64,000 bases of DNA from an uncultured Acidobacteriota bacterium. GTDB taxonomy: Bacteria; Acidobacteriota; Terriglobia; Terriglobales; Acidobacteriaceae. Where the stretch lies: the NCBI GenBank assembly GCA_903873705.1, contig CAIQPK010000090.1:124001-188000 (forward strand), written 5' to 3'. The translations under genes were made by a program, and so were the position numbers. Shown here piece by piece: positions 40,815 through 49,968 of the stretch (the stretch's first letter is position 1; every line of letters starts with the position of its first letter). The notes under the pieces were generated by a model. The model was not told the DNA's origin, ran no database searches, and saw nothing but the letters and a program-made list of their open reading frames with translations.

Positions 40815-41828
40815 ATGCCGATTGACATCGTTCTCGACGCGATGGGGTCCGACAAGGCTCCTGATCCTGAGATCCGGGGCGCGGTTCTTGCTGCGCGCAC
40901 GCTCGATGTACGGGTCCACCTGGTCGGTCCTGAAGAAATTCTGCGCCCAAAACTGCGCGCTGCGCTGAAAGCCTACGGCGGCAAAACCCGCCTGCCGGTC
41001 TTCATCGTGCAGGCCAGCGAGTGGATCAGCATGGACGATAAGGCCGCCCTGGCCGTCCGCTCCAAGCGCGACTCCTCCATGCGCGTCGGCCTCAAGATGG
41101 TGCGCGAAGGCCGCGCCGCCGGCTTCGTTACCGCCGGCAACACCGGCGCCGCCATGGCTACCGCCAAGATGGTACTCGGCTCGCTTGCGGGCATTGACCG
41201 CCCGGCGCTGGCGACCAGCCTGCCTACCGTTACCGGACACCCCTGCGTTCTGCTCGACTGCGGCGCCAACGTCGACTCCGACCCTGAAAACCTTCGCCAG
41301 TTCGCCATCATGGGCCATGTTTACGCTAAGAACGTGCTCCGGGCTGCGAGCCCCAGGGTGGGGCTTCTCTCCATCGGCGAAGAAGACGGCAAGGGCAACT
41401 CCCTCACCCGCGACACCCTGCCGCTGCTGCGCGACCTGCCCATCAACTTTATCGGCAACGTTGAAGGCCGCGACCTGTTCAATGGCCGCTGTGATGTGGC
41501 GGTATGCGACGGCTTTGTCGGCAACGTTGCGCTCAAGACTTGTGAAGGCACGGCCAAGCTGCTCAGCGTATCGCTGAAGGAAAGCTTGAAGGCAACGGTT
41601 ACGTCACAGGTAGGCGCGCTGCTTTCGCGCACGGCCTTTATGGCCTTCAAGAAGCGGCTTGATTACTCTGAATACGGCGGGGCGCAGCTGCTTGGCGTGC
41701 GCGGGCCGGTGATCGTTGGGCATGGCTCCTCCAACGAGCGCGCCGTAATGAACTGCATCCGCGTCGCCGCCGACTTCGCCGCTGCCGAAGTGAGCTCTGG
41801 CATTGAAGCGATGCTCACCAAGCCTTAG
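40815..41828 (+). CDS. plsX: phosphate acyltransferase PlsX
   Basis: A 337-residue peripheral enzyme that converts acyl-ACP to acyl-phosphate for phosphatidic acid synthesis. Conserved IVLDAMGSDKAPDPEIRGAV, AGFVTAGNTGAAMATAKMVL, FVGNVALKTCEGTAKLL and a C-terminal GAQLLGVRGPVIVGHGSSN are all present. It is 27 bp after rpmF in the yceD-rpmF-plsX unit. Confidence 0.95.
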   Translation: MPIDIVLDAMGSDKAPDPEIRGAVLAARTLDVRVHLVGPEEILRPKLRAALKAYGGKTRLPVFIVQASEWISMDDKAALAVRSKRDSSMRVGLKMVREGRAAGFVTAGNTGAAMATAKMVLGSLAGIDRPALATSLPTVTGHPCVLLDCGANVDSDPENLRQFAIMGHVYAKNVLRAASPRVGLLSIGEEDGKGNSLTRDTLPLLRDLPINFIGNVEGRDLFNGRCDVAVCDGFVGNVALKTCEGTAKLLSVSLKESLKATVTSQVGALLSRTAFMAFKKRLDYSEYGGAQLLGVRGPVIVGHGSSNERAVMNCIRVAADFAAAEVSSGIEAMLTKP

Positions 41829-41873
41829 GGTATGACAGGTTGCGTATCGTCGAGCAACGATCAAGGAGCACCA

Positions 41874-42173
41874 ATGGCTTCCCAAAAATATCTCGACCCG
41901 CCACCCGCCGCCGTCCGTGACAAGGCCGCTTTTGAACTCCTCCGCGTCTGGGTAGCCGAGCAGGGCCAGCACGTCAGCCTGCGGTCCGGCGCCTGGGAAG
42001 ATCCCTTTGCCTGGGGTATCGTGCTCGCTGACCTCGCCCGTCACATCGTGAACGCGGAGTCCATGCAGCGCAAAGACTTCGACGAGGAAGCGTTCCTGGA
42101 CCGCATGCTCGAAGGTTTCCGCGCGGAGATCGAGTCGCCCACTGACGAGCCCGAAGGCGAAATCACGCAGTAG
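41874..42173 (+). CDS. DUF5076 small protein
   Basis: A 99-residue soluble protein with the segment FELLRVWVAEQGQHVSLRSG and AWEDPFAWGIVLADLARHIV, which resembles the DUF5076 family of short proteins of unknown function. The tail is acidic. AAGGAG lies 8 nt before the ATG at 41874. It follows plsX by 45 bp on the same strand. Confidence 0.75.
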   Translation: MASQKYLDPPPAAVRDKAAFELLRVWVAEQGQHVSLRSGAWEDPFAWGIVLADLARHIVNAESMQRKDFDEEAFLDRMLEGFRAEIESPTDEPEGEITQ

Positions 42174-42183
42174 TGCTTCGCAC

Positions 42184-42480
42184 TCAGGCGAAGTGCGCTA
42201 CCCGCTCCAGCTCTTTTTGTATGCTTTCAACCGTACAGCCGTAGCCTTCCAGGCTGGTGGCAATGCCGCGCGCCTCGGCGGTGGAGATGCCATACCCGCG
42301 GCCACTCAGGAACGAGGTCACCAGCTCCGCCGCCTGAAAAGAATCGACGCCGGACTGCAGTAAATCGGTACGCAACGCAGCCAGATCGGCCGCCGTAAAC
42401 TTCTCAATTCCGTGGGCGACGTCCGTGGAGTTGCCCTGTGCGGTGACGCTATTGGGCTGTCGATCGTTCATTTCGCTCAT
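42184..42480 (-). CDS. small hypothetical protein
   Basis: A 98-residue, probably helical, soluble protein (FTAADLAALRTDLLQSGVDS, QAAELVTSFLSGRGYGISTA, SIQKELERVAHFA). Not recognised. The helical repeats recall death-like or antiactivator helices, but this is only a composition impression. Convergent with the DUF5076 gene; 10-bp gap between stops. Confidence 0.6.
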   Translation of the reverse strand: MSEMNDRQPNSVTAQGNSTDVAHGIEKFTAADLAALRTDLLQSGVDSFQAAELVTSFLSGRGYGISTAEARGIATSLEGYGCTVESIQKELERVAHFA

Positions 42481-42660
42481 GTGGCGTCCTCTTCAGCGCA
42501 GAAGGCACTGGTCAACAGTTAGACAAGCATTCAGTATGCGGGGTTGTAGCCCAAAACGTGTCATTCGTTTGTCATGCGGTTGTATTACTGATGCCCGCCC
42601 GTCTTGCAGCGGCGTGCAACCTTCCCGATCCTCCACATCAACGCGCGATACCATTAGCTC

Positions 42661-43623
42661 ATGTCCTCTGCGCCACGCGTACTCAACGGCCTTGCCATCG
42701 CCAGCGACATCAAGGCCGAAGTCGCCGGCGAGGTCGCCACCGCGCGCTCCGCCGGCTACACGCCCGGCCTGGCCGTGGTGCTGGTCGGCGACGTTCCCGC
42801 CTCGCAGATCTACGTCCGCAGCAAGGTGAAGACCTGTGCCGAGCTGGGCATTTACTCCGAGATGATCACGCCCCCGGCGACCATCAGCACGGAAGAGCTC
42901 CTCGCCATTGTCGCCAGCCTGAATGCCCGCAACGACATCGACGGCATCCTGATCCAGCTGCCGCTGCCCGCGCACGTCGACACGCCGCTCCTGCTCGATG
43001 CCGTCGCTCCCGAAAAGGACGTTGACGGCTTCCACCCGGTGAACGTGGGGCGCCTGCTCTCCGGCACCGGCGGCGATGACCTGCTGGCCCCCTGTACGCC
43101 GGCGGGAATCATGCAGATTCTCAAGCGCAGTGCTATTCCTGTGGCCGGACAGAACGCGGTCGTCATCGGGCGCTCCAACATTGTGGGCAAGCCCGTAGCG
43201 GCGATGCTCATCAATGCTTCGGCCACCGTGACGGTGTGCCACTCCAAGACGCATAACCTGGCCGAAATCACGCGCCAGGCGGACATCGTCGTCGCCGCTA
43301 TCGGACGGCCGGGCTTTCTGACCGCCGAAATGGTGCGGCCCGGCGCGACGCTGATCGACGTCGGCATCAATCGCATTACCGGCGAGGCAGAACTTGCGGA
43401 ATTCTTTCCACCCACGCACCCGGAGCACGCCGACCGGCGTGCGCTTTGGGAGAAGCGGGGGTCAACCGTCGTCGGCGATATACACCCTGCGGCGTTCGCG
43501 GTGAGCGGAGCTTACACGCCGGTTCCGGGCGGCGTCGGCGCACTCACCATCGCGATGCTCATGAAGAACACCCTCACCGCTGCCCGTACGCGTCGCGAAA
43601 AAGCCAGCCGCGAAAGAAAGTAG
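42661..43623 (+). CDS. folD: bifunctional methylenetetrahydrofolate dehydrogenase/cyclohydrolase
   Basis: A 320-residue FolD interconverting methylene-, methenyl- and 10-formyl-tetrahydrofolate. Active-site lysine region is ASQIYVRSKVKTCAELGI, then DGILIQLPLPAHVD, PEKDVDGFHPVNVGRL, the NADP loop VVIGRSNIVGKPVAAMLI and the family end signature PVPGGVGALTIAMLM. Just 5 bp before coaE on the same strand. Confidence 0.95.
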   Translation: MSSAPRVLNGLAIASDIKAEVAGEVATARSAGYTPGLAVVLVGDVPASQIYVRSKVKTCAELGIYSEMITPPATISTEELLAIVASLNARNDIDGILIQLPLPAHVDTPLLLDAVAPEKDVDGFHPVNVGRLLSGTGGDDLLAPCTPAGIMQILKRSAIPVAGQNAVVIGRSNIVGKPVAAMLINASATVTVCHSKTHNLAEITRQADIVVAAIGRPGFLTAEMVRPGATLIDVGINRITGEAELAEFFPPTHPEHADRRALWEKRGSTVVGDIHPAAFAVSGAYTPVPGGVGALTIAMLMKNTLTAARTRREKASRERK

Positions 43624-43628
43624 CCTCT

Positions 43629-44297
43629 ATGCTTCGTGTTGGTTTGACCGGCGATCTCGGCAGTGGCAAGTCCACGGTGGCGGCGATGCTCGCCGCCCGG
43701 GGCGCCATTATTCTCTCTTCCGACGAAATGGGACGCGCCATGATGGAGCCAGGGCAGACGGTCTACGCCGCCATCGTCGCCACGTTTGGCGCGGGGGTGG
43801 TGCAGCCCGACGGCCAGCTTGACCGCCGGGAGCTCGCGCGGCTGGCCTTCGCGGAAAAGCGCGTGGAGGCGCTCAACGCTATCGTGCACCCCGCCGTCAT
43901 CGCCGAACAGGCCAGCCTGATCGCGGAGATTGCCGAGAGCAAACCGGACGCGATCGTCGTGGTCGAGTCCGCGCTCATCTTCTCGACGAAGCACGCTGCC
44001 GACGGCCAGCCGTGGCACAAGCGCTTCGACGAGGTGCTGATTGTGACGGCGCCGGAGAGCGTCAAGATCGCCCGCTTCATCGAGCGCGCCTCCGCAGGCA
44101 AGCAACTCACTGCCGAAGAGCGCACCACGCTGGAAACCGAAGCCCGGAGGCGCCTGCTCGCGCAGCGCTCCTCGACCACCCACGAAGACGACGGCATCAT
44201 CATCCGGAACAGCGGCGATAAGGCCGCCCTGGAAGTGCGTGTCAGCGACGTGTGGCGCGCCCTGCAGCGCATGGCCAGCCGCAACTCCGCTTCCTAA
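43629..44297 (+). CDS. coaE: dephospho-CoA kinase
   Basis: A 222-residue P-loop kinase for the last step of coenzyme A synthesis. Walker A region LRVGLTGDLGSGKSTVAAML, substrate region LSSDEMGRAMMEPGQTVYAA, AIVHPAVIAEQ and the lid region TAEERTTLETEARRRLLAQR are visible. The ATG at 43629 is the natural family start, 5 bp after folD; the frame remains open upstream inside folD. Confidence 0.92.
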   Translation: MLRVGLTGDLGSGKSTVAAMLAARGAIILSSDEMGRAMMEPGQTVYAAIVATFGAGVVQPDGQLDRRELARLAFAEKRVEALNAIVHPAVIAEQASLIAEIAESKPDAIVVVESALIFSTKHAADGQPWHKRFDEVLIVTAPESVKIARFIERASAGKQLTAEERTTLETEARRRLLAQRSSTTHEDDGIIIRNSGDKAALEVRVSDVWRALQRMASRNSAS

Positions 44298-44364
44298 AGA
44301 GCCAAGGGTCAGGGGAAAACGCTAAAATCTGGACAATGCGCTTCCAGCGCATCCAAGGTCTGTG

Positions 44365-45570
44365 ATGAAACTGCGTCCTGTTGTCCTCGTACTTTTGATT
44401 CTCGCCGGCTTCTACTACGTTTCCACGCGCTTCCTGCCCAGTGGCGCGCTAGCTGGACTGGTGCATCGCGGCGACCCTGCCGGGGCCACTACCGCCACTT
44501 CTACTGGCCCGCTCGGCAATTTTTCTCTGACCGAAGCCAGCGCCGCCCCGGCCTTTGACGCCGAAGAGCAGCAGAATATCGCCGTCTACAAAAAGGCCCT
44601 GCCGTCGGTGGTCAACATCACCAGCACGGCCATGGCGTACGACTTCTTCTACCGCCCCGTGCCGCAGCAGGGCCAGGGCTCGGGCTTCATCCTCGATAAA
44701 GAGGGCCACATCCTTACCAACAATCACGTCATCGACAACGCCCAGCTGGTCGAAGTCACGCTGGCCGACAAGAAGAAGTACAAGGCGACCGTCGTCGGCG
44801 TCGACCGCAACCATGACCTGGCGCTGTTGCAGATCAAGGACGCCGCCAACCTGACGCCGGCCGTGCTCGCCGAGTCCACCAACCTGGTGGTCGGACAGCG
44901 CGTCTACGCGATCGGCAATCCGTTTGGCTTCTCCGGCACCATGACGCGCGGCATCATCTCGGCTATCCGCTCGGTGGCGATGCCTTCCGGTAACAAGATT
45001 GAGGACGCCATCCAGACCGACGCGTCGGTCAACCCCGGCAACTCCGGCGGACCGCTGCTGAACTCGCGCGGCGAGGTCATCGGCATCACCACGCTGATTG
45101 CGTCGAACCCCAACGGCGGCGCCGACCAGTCCGCCGGCATCGGATTCGCTATCCCCATCGAGACCGCGAAGGCTGTCATTGCCGACTTCCAGAAGTACGG
45201 CCGCGCGCGCCGTCCTTCGCTGGACATTGTGACGCTGCCTATCGGCCCGGATATCGCCGAGCAGATCGGCCTGCCCGCCGACTACGGCATCCTGATCGAG
45301 CGCGTACTTCCGGGCGGCGCCGCTGAACGGGCGGGACTGCGCGGCGGCACGCAGCAGGCGTACATGGGCAACACCCCGGTGATGCTGGGCGGTGACCTGA
45401 TCGTGGCAGCAGATGGGCAGGAGATCACCACACCGCAGGACCTTTCCAACGCCATGAACTCGCACCACGCCGGCGACACGATTGTGCTGATGGTCTTCCG
45501 TGGACGCCAGCGGATGACGGTGAAGGTAACGCTATCGGATGCCAAGCAGGTGATTGGCGGCCAGGCCTAA
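44365..45570 (+). CDS. DegP/HtrA-type serine protease with PDZ domain
   Basis: About 401 residues, periplasmic quality-control protease. An N-terminal membrane anchor (VVLVLLILAGFYYVS) is followed by a trypsin-like domain with the full triad: His in ILTNNHVIDN, Asp in DRNHDLALLQIK and Ser in NPGNSGGPLLNSRG. A single PDZ domain (GILIERVLPGGAAERAGLRG to LMVFRGRQRMTVKV) completes it, resembling DegS or HtrA of S1C. The ATG at 44365 is used; a GTG one codon earlier is open. It is followed by a strong terminator. Confidence 0.92.
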   Translation: MKLRPVVLVLLILAGFYYVSTRFLPSGALAGLVHRGDPAGATTATSTGPLGNFSLTEASAAPAFDAEEQQNIAVYKKALPSVVNITSTAMAYDFFYRPVPQQGQGSGFILDKEGHILTNNHVIDNAQLVEVTLADKKKYKATVVGVDRNHDLALLQIKDAANLTPAVLAESTNLVVGQRVYAIGNPFGFSGTMTRGIISAIRSVAMPSGNKIEDAIQTDASVNPGNSGGPLLNSRGEVIGITTLIASNPNGGADQSAGIGFAIPIETAKAVIADFQKYGRARRPSLDIVTLPIGPDIAEQIGLPADYGILIERVLPGGAAERAGLRGGTQQAYMGNTPVMLGGDLIVAADGQEITTPQDLSNAMNSHHAGDTIVLMVFRGRQRMTVKVTLSDAKQVIGGQA

Positions 45571-45596
45571 GCCCCATCGAGCAGCCTGGAGCGCAA

Positions 45597-45640
45597 AGAG
45601 AACGGCCCGGACTGTAATAGTCCGGGCCGTTCTCTTGTTG
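45597..45640 (+). terminator. strong terminator after the HtrA gene
   Basis: Perfect 17-bp stem agagaacggcccggact / agtccgggccgttctct with gtaat loop (45597-45635) followed by tgttg. It lies between the stop of the protease gene and the stop of the convergent TonB receptor gene and may serve both. Confidence 0.85.
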
Positions 45641-45651
45641 CGGGTTAGGAG

Positions 45652-48600
45652 TTAGAAGAACAGCTTCGCGCTGAACTGCAGCTGGCGTGCCGTGTACAAA
45701 CCGTTGTTTGTACCGCTGGGAGCGCGGAACGCGTTCAGCTGTTGGCTGACAGTTCCGGTCGACAGGTTCGGGTTCGGAGCGATGCAGCCCTGGAATACCG
45801 ATCCGGTGGGTACCGAAACGGATGTGGAGATCGGGCAGGTAACCGTCACCGTACCAGCTGATGAAACCGCCGCACTCGAGCTCGCGCTCAGGTACGTCGA
45901 CTGCGATCCAACGACGCCGGTGATGATGGTGTGGTTTAGCAGGTTCAAGGCATCCGCTGAGAACTGCAGGTAGATCTTCTCGTAGATCGGGAAGTTACGC
46001 GCCAGCCGGAAGTCGAAGTCGTTGAAGCCAGGCCCGACGATGCTGTTGCGCCCAATCTGCGGCGGACGGCCGGTGGTAGCCAGACCGGAACCCGAACTGA
46101 TCGTGCCGCCGTAGATGTTGCCGTCATCACCGTAACTGCTGGAGCTGGTCGAACCCGCGAACACGGTGCCCGACATGCTCATGAAGACCGGCTGGCCGGC
46201 CGAGGCGATTTCGGCTCCTGAGAACGTCCACTCGTCGATCAGCTGCTTGGCGATTTTATTGCCGGTAAACAGCTGTGGCTTGTAGACAAAGCTCAGGGTG
46301 AAGCGGTTGCGGATGTCGGTGTCCGACGGTCCGTTTTCCGCCTTCTGATTGTTGGGGTCAAGCGGAGCATCGCCGCCGTAGAATGTGCCGTTCGCGCCGC
46401 CCACCTGGCCGGTATCGGTGCCATGAGCCCAGGTGTAGTTGGCGATGACTTCGAGGCCATTCCGGAACGGATGCTTGACCGTCGCCGCCAGCGAGTTGTA
46501 CCACGTGTTGGCCTTGGAGAAGCCGGTGTTGTACGTCGCAATGCTGGTGTTGATGCGATCGGTGGGCAGGTAGACCGGAACGGTCAGCTGCTTGATGAGG
46601 GTGTTGTTGATGTCCTGCACGTTGTAGGTGCGCAGGCCGTGGGGTGTCTGTCCGAGCAGGTTGGCGTCAATGAACACCGGCAGGCGCATGCCGCGCGTTG
46701 CCACCCAACCCAAAGAAAGGGTCATTTTGCCGGGCAGGGTCTGCTCAATCGCCAGGTCAGCTTCGTGCGCGTAAGGCGGAACGAAGTTCGGATCGAGGCC
46801 GTGGAAGCTCTGGGCCCCAGCGACGGCAGGACCATTGACTGACGGCACGGTGCCGCCGGTCGGGTGCAGTGCGCCGGAGATGGCCGGACCGGTGGGAAGG
46901 AAGGGTACGTTGGGGAAGGACAGCTTGGAGCCGGCAGCGGGTACCGTGGAGCAGGATACCGTCGCCGTTGCCGACGTGGTCGCACCGCAACCGGAGTAGT
47001 TGTAGTTGATTTGTACGATGCCGTTTTCTACGCGGCCGGCATAGTAGGTGGAACCCTGGTTGAGAGCGGAAAACAAGCCGTAACCGCCACGCAGTACCGT
47101 TCCGGTCCAGGGCGACCAGCTGAAGCCGATGCGAGGCTGGAAGCGGCTGGTGTTCTTGATGGTCGAGCTGTACTTGGAGAACGGCGCTGCATAAACAGCG
47201 GGGTTGATGAACGACGGCGGCGTGAGGAACTGCGGCGCCGGCGTGATCTGGATGTCGTAGCGAATGCCAGCGGTTAGCGTAAAGCTGGGAGATAGCTTCC
47301 ACGTGTCTTCGGCAAAGCCGTCGATCATGTTCATATGGAAGTCGTCCTTGCCTTGCTGTCCGGCCGCGGTATTGATGACGTCCACAGTCTGCACGAAGCT
47401 GGTGTAGTGATATCCGGCGTAGGGATCGGTATCGCCAGCCTGGCCGGCGAAGGCATCCTGCACGTAGGACTGGAAGTTTACGTTGTTGTTGGTGCCGCTA
47501 TAGCTGTAAATGCCGCCGCCCTGGAAGAGATTGATCATCACTTCGTGGACGTTGTTATAGTCGCCGCCAAACTTGAACGTGTGGTGGCCGTGCGTTGTCG
47601 AGAAGACATCGGTGAACTGGATGCGATGTTCATCTGGTTCCGCGACGCGTGGCAGGGCATTGGGCATGCCGAAGGTGGCAATGCCGGTAGCAATCGAGGG
47701 GCCAGGCGCGTTGGCGCCAGCTGTCTCGAGATCGCGGCCGAACTGGAAGTGGATCTGGTTGACGGAAGCCTTACCCAGCTGCGTGGTCAGGCCAGCAACC
47801 AGGAAGCGCTCGTGATAGCTGGTGGGCGCGTTGGTTGAGGGCGAGCTGTTGGAGAAGGTGTTGGCCGGGCTGTAACCGTAGGTGGAATCGAAGTCGACGA
47901 AGTTGTAGTCGACAAACGCATCGTTCTTGCTGTTCACGTGGTAGTCAAGGCGCGGGAAGAACAGGTTCTGCTTCTGGAAGCGGCCCGGTGCGGCCTGGGA
48001 AACGTTCTGCAGGAAGGTGACGGCATTCGAGCACTGCGTGGCAGTAATGCCAAACGTCTGGGTGTAGCCGGTGGTACCCACCACCGGGCACTGGGCGGGG
48101 GAAGCCGTGTTGTTGGTCGTATAGGTGCCCGTGGGGGTCGCTGAGAAGGTATTGGAGTCGGTGTAGAGCACCTTACCTACCTTGCGGAAACCGTCATAGG
48201 TGAAGAACAGGAAGAGCTTGTCCTTGATAATCGGGCCGCCCACCGAACCGCCGAACTGGTTCTGCTGGTGCACCGGCTGGGTCAGCAGGAAAGCCAGCCC
48301 GCCATTGTGCAGCACGGAGTACTTGCTGAACGGATCGAGCGCGTTCAGGTCCGGGTAGCGCAGCATGTAGAAAAGGTCGCCGTGAATGGCGTTGGTGCCG
48401 CTCTTGGTGATGGCGTTCACCTGTCCGCCAGCCGCCTGGCCGAACTCGACCGAGTAGTTCGAGGTTTCAGCCTGGAACTCCTTGATGGAGTCGATCGAGT
48501 AAACATAGGGCGCGCCGGAGGAACGGCCGCGGGCCTCGGAGAACAGCATCTGGTTGTTGTTCGATCCGTCGACGTAGTTCTGGTTGTACAGGCCACTGAT

Positions 48601-49137
48601 GCCATGGAAGCTGACCAGGCCGGTGCCGCCATCCTGCACCACGTTCGGCGTATTCAGAACGAAGGCGCTCCAGTTGCGCGTGGCTACGGGTAGATTTTCC
48701 AGCATCACGGGATCGAAGGTCTGTGAGACTTCCACCTTCTGCGTATCGAGAAGCGGCGTCTCACCGCTGACCGAGACCTCGGTGGTTACCGAACCCGCAT
48801 TGAGCTTGCCGTCCAGCGTCAAGAGCTGGCCGACGGTCAGCAGCAGGTCCTTCCGGTCGATCTTGCTGTAGGCGCCGCCGCCCAGCATAACCTCATAGTG
48901 GCCTGGGACCAGGAACGGAGCGATATACGAACCGGCTCCGTTTGTCTCCAGCGGACGGGAGACGCCGGTGTCGGTGTTAGTCACGACCACGGGCGCGCCA
49001 GCGATGGCAGCTCCGGTTGCATCCGTAACAGTACCGGTGATCGTAGCTGTGCCAGAGGTCTGTGCCAGCGCCGGAAGAGCCAAACAGAGCGCCAGGGCGT
49101 ACACGGCGACACGGAATCGATGAGCAGGAAATTTCAT
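45652..49137 (-). CDS. Oar-like TonB-dependent outer-membrane receptor with carboxypeptidase-regulatory-like domain
   Basis: A 1161-residue outer-membrane protein. Signal peptide ends ALPALAQ. Residues about 28-115 form a carboxypeptidase-regulatory-like beta-sandwich (ATITGTVTDATGAAIAGAPV, GSYIAPFLVPGHYEVML). The plug follows (VMLENLPVATRNWSAFVLNT, FGQAAGGQVNAITKSGTNAI) and then a 22-strand-type barrel, ending in the aromatic strand RQLQFSAKLFF expected by the BAM machinery. Such receptors are abundant in Acidobacteriota and presumably import large plant polymers or similar substrates; the ligand is unknown. The transposon insertion lies about 180 bp upstream of its start. Confidence 0.93.
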   Translation of the reverse strand: MKFPAHRFRVAVYALALCLALPALAQTSGTATITGTVTDATGAAIAGAPVVVTNTDTGVSRPLETNGAGSYIAPFLVPGHYEVMLGGGAYSKIDRKDLLLTVGQLLTLDGKLNAGSVTTEVSVSGETPLLDTQKVEVSQTFDPVMLENLPVATRNWSAFVLNTPNVVQDGGTGLVSFHGISGLYNQNYVDGSNNNQMLFSEARGRSSGAPYVYSIDSIKEFQAETSNYSVEFGQAAGGQVNAITKSGTNAIHGDLFYMLRYPDLNALDPFSKYSVLHNGGLAFLLTQPVHQQNQFGGSVGGPIIKDKLFLFFTYDGFRKVGKVLYTDSNTFSATPTGTYTTNNTASPAQCPVVGTTGYTQTFGITATQCSNAVTFLQNVSQAAPGRFQKQNLFFPRLDYHVNSKNDAFVDYNFVDFDSTYGYSPANTFSNSSPSTNAPTSYHERFLVAGLTTQLGKASVNQIHFQFGRDLETAGANAPGPSIATGIATFGMPNALPRVAEPDEHRIQFTDVFSTTHGHHTFKFGGDYNNVHEVMINLFQGGGIYSYSGTNNNVNFQSYVQDAFAGQAGDTDPYAGYHYTSFVQTVDVINTAAGQQGKDDFHMNMIDGFAEDTWKLSPSFTLTAGIRYDIQITPAPQFLTPPSFINPAVYAAPFSKYSSTIKNTSRFQPRIGFSWSPWTGTVLRGGYGLFSALNQGSTYYAGRVENGIVQINYNYSGCGATTSATATVSCSTVPAAGSKLSFPNVPFLPTGPAISGALHPTGGTVPSVNGPAVAGAQSFHGLDPNFVPPYAHEADLAIEQTLPGKMTLSLGWVATRGMRLPVFIDANLLGQTPHGLRTYNVQDINNTLIKQLTVPVYLPTDRINTSIATYNTGFSKANTWYNSLAATVKHPFRNGLEVIANYTWAHGTDTGQVGGANGTFYGGDAPLDPNNQKAENGPSDTDIRNRFTLSFVYKPQLFTGNKIAKQLIDEWTFSGAEIASAGQPVFMSMSGTVFAGSTSSSSYGDDGNIYGGTISSGSGLATTGRPPQIGRNSIVGPGFNDFDFRLARNFPIYEKIYLQFSADALNLLNHTIITGVVGSQSTYLSASSSAAVSSAGTVTVTCPISTSVSVPTGSVFQGCIAPNPNLSTGTVSQQLNAFRAPSGTNNGLYTARQLQFSAKLFF

Positions 49138-49299
49138 GCGGTAACTCCACTGAGATAGTGAGGTTCGGGCAGAAAAGCGGCTGCCGGATGGGACAACACG
49201 GGCGTTAATAGAAAAACGACGACGCCGGTCTGATTTTCACAGGGCCACAAAAGTTGATTTAGGTGTTCAAGATTCAAGCTTCACCCATGCCCTGCGCCT

Positions 49300-49305
49300 T
49301 GTCAA
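49300..49305 (-). promoter_or_regulatory. candidate -35 box for the TonB receptor
   Basis: On the reverse strand the sequence reads TTGACA 163 bp upstream of the receptor start, only about 15 bp inside the transposon junction. No convincing -10 was found at 17 nt. It suggests the insertion may have spared the core promoter but removed upstream sequences. Confidence 0.25.
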
Positions 49306-49312
49306 GGGTTTG

Positions 49313-49320
49313 TAACCTTC
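49313..49320 (+). repeat. left 8-bp target-site duplication
   Basis: taaccttc immediately left of the left inverted repeat; an identical copy lies immediately right of the right inverted repeat at 53441-53448. Confidence 0.95.
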
Positions 49321-49349
49321 GGTAGTGGGTCAGTTTGCTTTTCCACAGG
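49321..49349 (+). repeat. left terminal inverted repeat (29 bp)
   Basis: Begins ggtagtgggtcagtttgctt and ends ttccacagg. It is the exact reverse complement of 53412-53440. Beyond base 29 the two ends diverge. Confidence 0.95.
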
Positions 49350-49385
49350 CCGCCTTGGCATCCCCGCTTGTGGGATCATTGTTCC

Positions 49386-49640
49386 ATGAGTACCACCAGA
49401 GGAAAAAGACCGACCGACCCTAACCAACTCGCAAAGTGGGTCGTCGAACAGTCTACCTCTGAACCCGACTCCCCCAAAGTTGTGCCCGTCCCCAAAAGCC
49501 TTTCCTCGTATATGTCTGCTATTGGGCGGAAAGGCGGAGCCATCGGGGGCAAACGGCGGCTGCTCACCATGACGCCAGAGAAGCGCCGCGAGGCCGCCAT
49601 CAAGGCTGCTCAGGCTCGCTGGAAGAAACCCCCGGCCTAA
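49386..49640 (+). CDS. small basic passenger protein (KGG-like)
   Basis: An 84-residue protein (MSTTRGKRPTDPNQLAKWVV) with the C-terminal pattern GRKGGAIGGKRRLLTMTPEK followed by REAAIKAAQARWKKP. Short GG-K-G-G / K-A-A-x-A-R-W proteins like this are common in bacteria and resemble KGG stress-type or nucleic-acid-binding tails; function unknown. First gene at the left end of the transposon, 36 bp from the inverted repeat. It overlaps the convergent XRE gene by 4 bp. Confidence 0.75.
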   Translation: MSTTRGKRPTDPNQLAKWVVEQSTSEPDSPKVVPVPKSLSSYMSAIGRKGGAIGGKRRLLTMTPEKRREAAIKAAQARWKKPPA

Positions 49641-49852
49641 ACACCCTTCAGGAACTCAGCCACGGTCATGCCGAAGCTGGTTGCCAGCATTTCAACCAAG
49701 CTCACATGGATGTCCCGCTTTCCATTCTCGATCTCTGAGATGTGGCAGCGGTTTATGCCTGAGATTTCAGCAAGATAGTGCTGGTTCCAGCCGCGCTTTC
49801 CCCTCAACAGCCGCAGACGCCTCCCCAGCCGCACGTTGACGTCATTTGCCAC
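49637..49852 (-). CDS. XRE-family helix-turn-helix regulator
   Basis: A 71-residue single-domain DNA-binding protein: VRLGRRLRLLRGKRGWNQHY, LAEISGINRCHISEIENGKR, DIHVSLVEMLATSFGMTVAE. The Cro/CI-type HTH has the usual Q, G-x-x and S-x-I-E-x-G-K-R residues. It lacks any extra sensing domain. A 20-bp palindrome lies 31 bp upstream of its start, between it and the divergent membrane-protein gene, the expected position of an operator. Probably represses itself and the cargo. Confidence 0.88.
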   Translation of the reverse strand: MANDVNVRLGRRLRLLRGKRGWNQHYLAEISGINRCHISEIENGKRDIHVSLVEMLATSFGMTVAEFLKGV

Positions 49853-49882
49853 ACCTCCAGAATCGCGTTACCGTTGCACCTA

Positions 49883-49902
49883 ATGTTGGATGTCTCCAAC
49901 AT
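49883..49902. promoter_or_regulatory. 20-bp palindromic operator candidate of the XRE regulator
   Basis: atgttgga-tgtc-tccaacat: perfect 8-bp arms separated by 4 nt. It sits in the divergent gap between the XRE gene (start 49852) and the membrane-protein gene (start 49969). Size and symmetry suit a dimeric XRE repressor. Confidence 0.7.
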
Positions 49903-49968
49903 ACCTGCGCGGCCAATCCGAGCCCCTCGGCCATTCCAAAATTTGGACTGACTCAACGGGGAGAGTCT

